Assembly (NCBI GenBank): GCA_964482395.1
Contig: CAYZXK010000175.1
Span: forward strand, 1-5,246
DNA: 5,246 bases
Source: CAYZXK01 sp964482395
Lineage (GTDB): Bacteria > Planctomycetota > Phycisphaerae > UBA1845 > Fen-1342
Reading direction: 5' to 3'
The notes beneath the pieces were generated by a model that saw nothing but the letters and a program-made list of their open reading frames with translations, did no database searches and was not told the DNA's origin. The position numbers were made by a program, and so were the translations under genes. Of the stretch, positions 1 to 4,423 are shown one piece after another; the stretch's first letter is position 1; every line of letters begins with the position of its first letter.

Positions 1-286
1 GCTGGGGCGGGGTTTTTCGGGTCACGAGAAATATGATGTGTCGTACGTGCTTTCCCTCCGGCCGGGCTATATCCTGGTGGTGCATTTCCTGACGCCGACT
101 CCGGTGCCGGTGGATCAGGTCGGCCAGGTGGCCTGGGGGGAATTCAATCGGGAGCTGGCCGGGCGGCCCGAATTGGGCCGTGAGTACCGTTACCAGAACG
201 TGCAGCTTGACGGGGGGTACCTGAACGTTTTCGTTCGTCGGGACCTGCCGGTGCCGGGGCAGCCGGGTGTCCGGGGTGGGGGTTGA
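1..286 (+). CDS. C-terminal end of an unrecognised protein (5' end outside window)
   Basis: The frame is open from the left edge (first complete codon at position 2) to a TGA at 284-286, giving 94 visible residues. A GTG at 38 is in frame, but the reading continues upstream of it without a stop (residues such as GFSGHEKYDV), so this is more likely the tail of a larger protein than a small gene. Alternating hydrophobic stretches around residues 14-30 (SYVLSLRPGYILVVHFL) and 69-82 (YQNVQLDGGYLNVFVR) suggest beta-strands, with a polar stretch between. The last ten or so residues are Gly/Pro-rich and probably disordered. No catalytic motif, membrane helix or cysteine motif is visible, and I do not recognise the family. 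The next gene starts 107 bp downstream on the same strand. The coding call rests on the open frame and the plausible protein composition; the function is unknown. Confidence 0.6.
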   Translation, partial: LGRGFSGHEKYDVSYVLSLRPGYILVVHFLTPTPVPVDQVGQVAWGEFNRELAGRPELGREYRYQNVQLDGGYLNVFVRRDLPVPGQPGVRGGG

Positions 287-332
287 AGCCCGCAGGCTGC
301 GTGGATCGGTTATGGTTATTATGGGGGGCAGA

Positions 333-338
333 TATGAT
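333..338 (+). promoter_or_regulatory. Possible -10 box upstream of the nitroreductase gene
   Basis: TATGAT matches 5 of 6 bases of the sigma-70 -10 consensus and sits in a locally AT-richer patch (about 310-340) of the otherwise GC-rich 107-bp gap before the nitroreductase gene. I see no good -35 box at 16-18 bp upstream (TTATGG at 310-315 is poor), so this is a weak candidate. If used, transcription would start near 345, about 50 nt before the ATG, at the beginning of the small inverted repeat at 345-362. Confidence 0.2.
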
Positions 339-344
339 GGCGGG

Positions 345-362
345 CCGGCCGGAAGGGGCCGG
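345..362 (+). repeat. Short inverted repeat in the leader of the nitroreductase gene
   Basis: CCGGCC (345-350) and GGCCGG (357-362) can pair as a 6-bp all-GC stem with a GGAAGG loop. No T-run follows, so it is not a classic intrinsic terminator for the upstream gene. CCGGCC-type sequences are common in GC-rich DNA, so chance is a fair explanation. Confidence 0.25.
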
Positions 363-382
363 AGCGCAGTGAGGGTATGTGT

Positions 383-387
383 GGAGG
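383..387 (+). promoter_or_regulatory. Shine-Dalgarno site that sets the nitroreductase start
   Basis: GGAGG lies 6 nt before the ATG at 394. It decides between that ATG and the in-frame GTG at 379, which would place the ribosome-binding site inside the coding sequence. Confidence 0.75.
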
Positions 388-393
388 TTCGGC

Positions 394-936
394 ATGGACG
401 TACTTCAGGCAATCAAGACGCGTAGAAGTGTCCGCTCGTATTCCTCGCGTCCGATTCCGGCCGACGTGCTGGAGCGGATGCGTCAGGCGCTGCGTTTGGC
501 GCCGTCGGCCTGCAATTTCCAGCCCTGGAACTTCATTTTGGTCAGTGATGCCGAGTTACGGCGGCAGGTGGCCCGGGCGGCGCATGACCAGCTCTGGATG
601 GCGGACGCGCCGCTGATCGTGGTGGGCTGCGGCCTGCCTGACCGGGCGTATCAGCACATGGGTGGTAGTGGGAACAGCGCGGAGATCGACGTAGCCATCG
701 CACTGGATCACCTGACGCTGGCCGCAGTGGCGGAGGGGCTGGGCACCTGCTGGATCGGGGCGTTCGATGAGCGGCAGGTGAAGGAGTTGCTCGGCGTACC
801 GCCCAACGTGAAGGTGGTCGCGATGACCCCGCTGGGCTACCCGGCCTCGCCGGATCTGAACGCGCCGGTGGAAGAAGGGCGTCGGAAGCGGCCAGAAGAG
901 ATCTTCAGCATCAATCGCTTCGGTCAGAGGGCATAG
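394..936 (+). CDS. Nitroreductase-family FMN-dependent oxidoreductase
   Basis: This encodes a predicted soluble cytoplasmic flavoprotein of 180 residues in the nitroreductase superfamily. These enzymes bind FMN, usually work as homodimers, and reduce nitro compounds, quinones, flavins or enones with NAD(P)H. Family marks in order are: an N-terminal RRSVRSYSSRPI segment (residues 10-21), which supplies the FMN-phosphate-binding Arg/Ser residues; APSACNFQPWNFILV (36-50), the family's PSxxNxQPW motif; a central helix DVAIALDHLTLAAVAEGLGT (99-118) leading into CWIGAF; and the C-terminal strand ending in PLGYP (146-150). The length fits the short, single-domain members of the family rather than the roughly 217-residue NfsB type. 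The ATG at 394 is chosen because GGAGG lies 6 nt upstream. The gene stands alone: 107 bp follow the upstream gene and 108 bp precede the next. The family is certain; the substrate cannot be read from the sequence. Confidence 0.92.
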   Translation: MDVLQAIKTRRSVRSYSSRPIPADVLERMRQALRLAPSACNFQPWNFILVSDAELRRQVARAAHDQLWMADAPLIVVGCGLPDRAYQHMGGSGNSAEIDVAIALDHLTLAAVAEGLGTCWIGAFDERQVKELLGVPPNVKVVAMTPLGYPASPDLNAPVEEGRRKRPEEIFSINRFGQRA

Positions 937-955
937 AGCGGCGGGCGGAGATGGG

Positions 956-984
956 TTGACGGTCAGTGGCGGCGAAAGTAGCGT
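956..984 (+). promoter_or_regulatory. Possible promoter for the helical-protein/glycosyltransferase unit
   Basis: TTGACG (956-961) matches 5 of 6 bases of the sigma-70 -35 box. Exactly 17 bp downstream is TAGCGT (979-984), only 3 of 6 for the -10 box. It lies in the 108-bp gap before the gene at 1045, so the position is right, but the weak -10 makes it tentative. An imperfect inverted repeat overlaps it: GTCAG 962-966 with CTGAC 996-1000, and AGCG 980-983 with CGCT 991-994. Confidence 0.25.
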
Positions 985-1044
985 AGCGGTCGCTCCTGAC
1001 GGGGGCGGGATCGGTCCGGTCGGACGAGCGGGCCCGCAGGCGGT

Positions 1045-1548
1045 ATGTCTCGACGTCGACTGGCAGAGTTAGCGTGGCGTTACCGGCGGATTCCGGTGGA
1101 TAGTCTGCCTGCCGTGCTGGAGGCCAATCTGCGGGGTGAACCGGGCTGTCCGGTCGCCGGTTACTTGCTGGCCTGCCACAAGCTGGATCGGGGGCAGGTG
1201 GCCACCGCGGTCCGGCACTTGATGACGGTCTATCACCAGGAGCCGGACCTGCAATCGGCCGCGCTGCTGGTTTTCACGGGTTTGAACTGGATCGCGCGGC
1301 CGACTGAGGCACTGCTGGCGGTGTTGCTGGACACCTGGGAGGAATTCGGCCGGCCGGCATTCGACCGGACTGCCAAGGAGCGAGCCTTGCTGGACGCTTT
1401 CGCTGAGCCCGAGCCGGCCGCGGCCGACCTGCCGTCGCTGGCCGGGCGACTGTGGCGACTGCCGATCCAGAGCTTGCGGGCCCAGGTGCGCCAAGCCGTC
1501 AGCTCCCCGGAGGCCGCCGGATATCCGGCACTGACCGCTCTGGCGTAA
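1045..1548 (+). CDS. Unrecognised alpha-helical protein, possibly TPR-like, upstream of two glycosyltransferases
   Basis: The predicted protein has 167 residues, is rich in Ala, Leu and Arg, and has no signal peptide or membrane segment. Residues 36-62 (from CPVAGYLLACHKLDRGQ to AVRHLMTVY) followed by 68-82 (DLQSAALLVFTGLNWI) and 86-101 look like consecutive amphipathic helices in the style of tetratricopeptide repeats. The repeat signature is loose, so TPR-like is an inference. The N-terminus is basic (SRRRLAELAWRYRR), and a helical C-terminal part with two further 'LxxLP' turns (130-148) follows an Ala/Pro/Glu linker. The ATG at 1045 is the only start codon after an in-frame TGA at 997; its Shine-Dalgarno site is weak. 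The gene ends 25 bp before the first glycosyltransferase ATG, so the two are very probably co-transcribed. Support for coding is the protein-like composition and the tight packing. A regulatory or scaffolding partner of the glycosyltransferases is possible but unproven. Confidence 0.7.
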   Translation: MSRRRLAELAWRYRRIPVDSLPAVLEANLRGEPGCPVAGYLLACHKLDRGQVATAVRHLMTVYHQEPDLQSAALLVFTGLNWIARPTEALLAVLLDTWEEFGRPAFDRTAKERALLDAFAEPEPAAADLPSLAGRLWRLPIQSLRAQVRQAVSSPEAAGYPALTALA

Positions 1549-1573
1549 GGTGGGCCGGGAAAGGCCGATCTGG

Positions 1574-2275
1574 ATGCTGCTATCAGTTGTCATTCCGGTC
1601 TACAACGAGAAGGACACCCTGCTGGAGATTCTGCGGCGGGTGCTGGATGCTCCGGTGGACCTGGAGCGAGAGATCATCCTGGTGGACGACGCATCGACCG
1701 ACGGGACCGGGGAGCTGTACCCGTCGCTGGGCTCGCAGTTTCCGGGGGTGGAGATCCGCGTTTACCGGCAGCCGGTCAACCGCGGCAAAGGAGCGGCTTT
1801 GCGGGTGGGGTTCGCTCAGGCCCGGGGGGATATCGTGATCATTCAGGATGCGGACCTGGAATACAGTCCGCAGGATTACCCCAAGCTGCTCAAGCCGATT
1901 CTGGATGGACGGGCGGATGTGGTTTACGGGTCGCGTTTCGTGGGCGGGGAGGAGCACCGGGTTCTGTACTTCCGGCACTACGTGGGCAACAAGCTGCTGA
2001 CTCTGCTTTCGAACCTGTTCACCAATCTGAATCTCACCGACATGGAGACCTGCTACAAGGTTTTCCGGGCCGAGGTGCTCAGGAATATGCGGCTGCGCTC
2101 CAACCGGTTCGGGATCGAGCCGGAGCTGACGGCCAAGGTGGCGCGTGGCAAGTGGCGGGTTTACGAGGTTGGGATCAGCTACTCCGGCCGGTCGTATGAG
2201 GAAGGCAAGAAGATCACCTGGAAAGACGGGCTGAAGGCAGTCTACAGCATCATCCGGTTTGCGATCGCGGACTGA
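1574..2275 (+). CDS. GT2 glycosyltransferase, DPM/DPG-synthase-like
   Basis: This is a 233-residue GT-A fold enzyme of glycosyltransferase family 2. Such enzymes typically transfer a sugar from a nucleotide donor to polyprenyl phosphate on the cytoplasmic face of the membrane. Visible motifs are: the N-terminal strand LSVVIPVYNE (residues 3-12); the nucleotide-binding VDDASTDGT (37-45); NRGKGAALRVGF (69-80); the metal-binding DxD, here QDADLEYSP (91-99, Asp92 and Asp94); VVYGSRF (116-122); and a conserved C-terminal block TDMETCYKVFR (155-165), then FGIEPELTAKVAR (179-191) and YEVGISYSGRSYEEGKKITW. No transmembrane helix follows the domain, so it should be soluble or peripheral. The ATG at 1574 is preferred: GGGAAAGG lies 9 nt upstream and the catalytic domain begins at once. 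A GTG at 1550, one base after the preceding stop, is in frame and would add eight residues. Donor sugar and acceptor are not determinable. Confidence 0.93.
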   Translation: MLLSVVIPVYNEKDTLLEILRRVLDAPVDLEREIILVDDASTDGTGELYPSLGSQFPGVEIRVYRQPVNRGKGAALRVGFAQARGDIVIIQDADLEYSPQDYPKLLKPILDGRADVVYGSRFVGGEEHRVLYFRHYVGNKLLTLLSNLFTNLNLTDMETCYKVFRAEVLRNMRLRSNRFGIEPELTAKVARGKWRVYEVGISYSGRSYEEGKKITWKDGLKAVYSIIRFAIAD

Positions 2276-2339
2276 GCGAGGGCCGGGGGATCAAGGCAGG
2301 CGCGCGGTGGCCAGGGGCGTGGGGCATTATCCTGCTGAC

Positions 2340-3050
2340 ATGGCGGCGGCCCGCCCATTCCTGAGCGTGGTGGTGCCCACATATAACGAGCGGGAGAGTC
2401 TGCCGTTGCTGGTGGGCCGGCTGTTTGCAGTGGTGGACCCGGGGCGGAGCGAGCTGGTGGTGGTGGATGACGGTTCTCCGGACGGTACTGCCGAGGTGGC
2501 AGGGGAGCTGGCGGCCGAGCTGCCGGTTCGCTGTCTGGTCCGGCGGGGACAGCGCGGGCTGGCGACAGCGGTGATAGCCGGGCTACGTATTGCGGAAGGC
2601 GAGTTGATCGTGGTGATGGATGCCGACCTGTCGCATCCGCCGGAGAGCATCCCCGCTCTGTTGGAGGCGATGCGCGACCCGGGGGTGGAGATGGCCATTG
2701 GGAGCCGTTTTGTGCCGGGCGGGAAGGTGGATTTGCACTGGCCGCTGCATCGGCGGATCAACAGCCGGGTGGCGCGGCTGCTGGCCCGGCCGCTGACGCG
2801 GGTGCGGGACACGATGTCGGGGTTTTTCTGCGTGCGAAAGCGGGACCTGCGTCTGGATGAACTGCGACCGGTGGGCTACAAGATTGCGCTGGAGCTGATC
2901 GTGCGGCACGGCTGGCAGAATGTGGTTGAAGTTCCAATCACGTTTTGCGATCGGGCGGCGGGCCGGACCAAGCTGAATGTGGCCGAACAACTGCGGTATC
3001 TGCGGCACCTGTGGCGGCTGTACCGGCTGGCGTGGTTCGGGCGGCCCTGA
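2340..3050 (+). CDS. Dolichol-phosphate mannosyltransferase-like GT2 (DPM1-type, polyprenyl-phosphate sugar synthase)
   Basis: This is a second family-2 glycosyltransferase, 236 residues, resembling the catalytic unit of DPM1, which makes polyprenyl-phosphate-mannose from GDP-mannose. Motifs: LSVVVPTYNERESLPLLV (residues 8-25), VVDDGSPDGT (41-50), the MDADLSHPPE block with the DxD (93-102), IGSRFVPGG (120-128), DTMSGFFCVRK (157-167), GYKIALELI (179-187), and the C-terminal EVPITFCDRAAGRTKLN (197-213). The last two blocks are typical of the DPM1 subgroup and set it apart from its upstream neighbour. Many bacterial relatives carry a GtrA-like four-helix membrane domain after this point; here the protein ends about 20 residues later, so it is a stand-alone catalytic domain. 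The ATG at 2340 is chosen because the family domain begins right after it. In-frame GTGs at 2307 and 2319 are alternatives; AGGCAGG at 2294-2300 is well placed for the 2307 start. It lies 64 bp after the previous glycosyltransferase and is probably in the same operon. Mannose as substrate is an inference. Confidence 0.93.
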   Translation: MAAARPFLSVVVPTYNERESLPLLVGRLFAVVDPGRSELVVVDDGSPDGTAEVAGELAAELPVRCLVRRGQRGLATAVIAGLRIAEGELIVVMDADLSHPPESIPALLEAMRDPGVEMAIGSRFVPGGKVDLHWPLHRRINSRVARLLARPLTRVRDTMSGFFCVRKRDLRLDELRPVGYKIALELIVRHGWQNVVEVPITFCDRAAGRTKLNVAEQLRYLRHLWRLYRLAWFGRP

Positions 3051-3069
3051 AAGGCGGGGGTTGGGGGGT

Positions 3070-4236
3070 TCAGAAAGCGTCTTGCCCAGTGATCTGGCGG
3101 CCGACGATGAGCTGGTGGATGGTCTCGGTGCCTTCGTAGGTGATGACGCTTTCCAGGTTCATGGCGTGGCGGATGGAGCAGCATTCGAGGGTGATTCCGC
3201 CGGCTCCGAGCAGGTCCCGGGCGTCGCGGGCCACGTCGAGGGCCATGCGTACGTTGTTCCACTTGACCAGGGAGACCTGGGTGTGGTGGAGGCGGTCGGA
3301 GTCTTTGAGCTGTCCGAGCCGCCAGGCCAGGAGCTGGGCGGCGGCGATCCGCCGGGCCATTTCGGCCAGTCGGACCTGGATGGTCTGCTTGTTCACCAGG
3401 GGCTGGCCGAAGAGGATCCGCTGGTGAGCGAACTGGAGGGCTTCGCGGTAACAGGCCTGGGCGGCACCGATCGCGCCCCAGGCGATTCCATAGCGGGCCT
3501 GGGTCAGGCAACTGAGGGCGGCCTTGAGGCTGTCCGCCAGCGGGAGTCGGTTTCGCTCGGGCACGCGGCAGTCGTCGAAGAACAGCTCGGAGGTGACGGA
3601 GGCCCGGAGCGAGAACTTGTGGGCTATGTCGCGGGCGGTGTAGCCCGGGGTTCCCTTCTCGACCAAAAAGCCGCGGACGCCATCGGGCGTGCGGGCCCAG
3701 ACTACGGCCAGGTCGGCCAGGGTGCCGTTGGTGATCCACATTTTGGCTCCGTTTATGAGCCAGTCGCCGCCGACTCTGCGGGCATGGGTTTTCATCGTGC
3801 CCGGGTCGGACCCGCCGTCCGGCTCGGTCAGTCCGAAGCAGCCGATCGCCCGGGCCTGGGCCAGAGCCGGCAGCCAGCGTTGTTTCTGCTCGTCTGAGCC
3901 GTAGCGGTCGATTGGGTACATTACCAGGCCGCTCTGGACCGAAGCGAAGCTTCGCAGGCCGCTGTCGCCGCGCTCCAGCTCCTGCATGATCAGGCCGTAA
4001 GCCACGTTGCTCAGGCCGGCGCAGCCGTAGTCCTGAAACGTGGGGCCGAACAGGCCCAGGGCGGCCATTTCGGGTACCAGCTCGATCGGAAAACGGCCGG
4101 CCTCGAAACATTCTGCGATAATGGGCAGGACCCGCTCATCCACGAATCGGGCCACGGTTTGGCGGACCTGGCGCTCCTCGTCCGTGAGCAGCTCCTCGAA
4201 GCTCATGAAGTCTGGAGTCTGGCAATCCGGGATCAT
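3070..4236 (-). CDS. gcdH: Acyl-CoA dehydrogenase, glutaryl-CoA dehydrogenase type
   Basis: This 388-residue FAD enzyme closely resembles glutaryl-CoA dehydrogenase, which oxidises and decarboxylates glutaryl-CoA to crotonyl-CoA in lysine, tryptophan and aromatic-acid breakdown and passes electrons to ETF. Whole blocks recall human GCDH: DYGCAGLSNVAYGLIMQELE (69-88), CFGLTEPDGGSDP (133-145), KMWITNG (165-171), KFSLRAS (207-213), ARYGIAWG (247-254), IRHAMNLE (355-362) and ITYEGTETIH (365-374). The catalytic base is Glu368. Glu88, Arg95, Ser96 and Tyr367 align with human Glu87, Arg94, Ser95 and Tyr369, residues tied to binding the distal carboxylate and to decarboxylation. The length is that of the mature family domain. 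The ATG at 4236 is preferred over one at 4284, since AAGGAG lies 9 nt upstream of it and the longer form would add 16 residues unlike the family. The gene is alone on the minus strand, converging with the glycosyltransferase gene and divergent from the zinc-ribbon gene; no ETF gene is in view. Confidence 0.93.
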   Translation of the reverse strand: MIPDCQTPDFMSFEELLTDEERQVRQTVARFVDERVLPIIAECFEAGRFPIELVPEMAALGLFGPTFQDYGCAGLSNVAYGLIMQELERGDSGLRSFASVQSGLVMYPIDRYGSDEQKQRWLPALAQARAIGCFGLTEPDGGSDPGTMKTHARRVGGDWLINGAKMWITNGTLADLAVVWARTPDGVRGFLVEKGTPGYTARDIAHKFSLRASVTSELFFDDCRVPERNRLPLADSLKAALSCLTQARYGIAWGAIGAAQACYREALQFAHQRILFGQPLVNKQTIQVRLAEMARRIAAAQLLAWRLGQLKDSDRLHHTQVSLVKWNNVRMALDVARDARDLLGAGGITLECCSIRHAMNLESVITYEGTETIHQLIVGRQITGQDAF

Positions 4237-4245
4237 CAAATGGCT

Positions 4246-4251
4246 CTCCTT
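4246..4251 (-). promoter_or_regulatory. Shine-Dalgarno site of the acyl-CoA dehydrogenase gene
   Basis: On the minus strand AAGGAG (within GGGAAGGAGAG, plus-strand 4244-4254) lies 9 nt upstream of the ATG at 4236. It is the strongest ribosome-binding site in the window and supports this start over the upstream ATG at 4284. Confidence 0.8.
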
Positions 4252-4282
4252 CCCGGCGGCGCGGCCGGTGTCGGGCCACAGC

Positions 4283-4288
4283 ATTGTA
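4283..4288 (-). promoter_or_regulatory. Possible -10 box for the acyl-CoA dehydrogenase gene
   Basis: The minus strand reads TACAAT, 5 of 6 bases of the sigma-70 -10 consensus, about 46 bp upstream of the ATG at 4236. Transcription would begin near 4276, giving a leader of about 40 nt. The nearest -35-like hexamer, TTGCCC, is 21 bp upstream, which is too far, so the promoter call is tentative. If real, the upstream ATG at 4284 would not be transcribed, which agrees with the start chosen. Confidence 0.3.
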
Positions 4289-4345
4289 ACCGGCAGGTTG
4301 CGAACTGCGGGGCAAGTGGCGGGGGGTCGGTCGAAAATGTGGCGC

Positions 4346-4374
4346 TTGCTCGGGCCGGGTCGGCAAACTACAAC
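4346..4374 (+). promoter_or_regulatory. Possible promoter for the zinc-ribbon membrane protein gene
   Basis: TTGCTC (4346-4351) and TACAAC (4369-4374) are separated by exactly 17 bp. The -35 matches 3 of 6 bases and the -10 matches 4 of 6. The position in the divergent gap fits. The predicted start of transcription near 4381 would leave a leader of about 43 nt for the GTG at 4424, but only about 7 nt for the ATG at 4388, slightly favouring the GTG start. Confidence 0.25.
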
Positions 4375-4408
4375 TGGTCATCAGGCCATGCTGGTGGGCC
4401 AGGTTTCG

Positions 4409-4413
4409 GGAGG
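4409..4413 (+). promoter_or_regulatory. Shine-Dalgarno site favouring the GTG start at 4424
   Basis: GGAGG lies 10 nt before the GTG at 4424, a slightly long but usable spacing. The competing in-frame ATG at 4388 has no comparable site upstream. Confidence 0.5.
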
Positions 4414-4423
4414 CGAGCTGGCC

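Noticed and set aside
38..286. A free-standing small gene starting at the GTG at 38
   Set aside because: The frame continues open to the left edge and there is no Shine-Dalgarno site at a proper distance, so it reads better as the tail of a longer protein.
291..301. CGCA-GGC-TGCG hairpin just after the first stop codon, considered as a terminator
   Set aside because: The stem is only 4 bp, the loop 3 nt, and no T-run follows.
1014..1025. Small palindrome GTCC-GGTC-GGAC before the helical-protein gene, considered as an operator
   Set aside because: A 4-bp stem is easily produced by chance in GC-rich DNA, and I saw no second copy near another promoter.
1069..1593. A 174-codon minus-strand open frame antisense to the helical-protein gene
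   Set aside because: It is rich in Gln, Arg and Gly with no domain, lacks a good ribosome-binding site and would oppose the clear operon direction. However, since the sense protein is also unrecognised, the choice here is less secure than elsewhere.
2262..2272. A GCGATCGC octamer like the HIP1 repeat of cyanobacteria
   Set aside because: I noticed only one copy, inside the end of a glycosyltransferase gene, and the gene content does not suggest a cyanobacterium.
2327..2812. A 161-codon minus-strand open frame within the second glycosyltransferase gene
   Set aside because: It is a Ser/Arg/Thr-rich antisense shadow; the plus-strand frame carries the complete set of GT2 motifs.
2977..3897. A 306-codon plus-strand open frame antisense to the acyl-CoA dehydrogenase gene
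   Set aside because: The translation is Gly/Val/Asp/Glu-rich without recognisable motifs and mirrors the codon pattern of the opposite strand. GC-rich genes often leave such antisense frames open.
2876..4111. A 411-codon open frame on the minus strand overlapping the acyl-CoA dehydrogenase gene in another frame
   Set aside because: It is longer than the real gene but its protein is Arg/Pro/Gly-rich low-complexity sequence with no family motif. It also runs into the antisense of the glycosyltransferase gene. It is a GC-rich shadow of the dehydrogenase frame, whose motifs are unmistakable.
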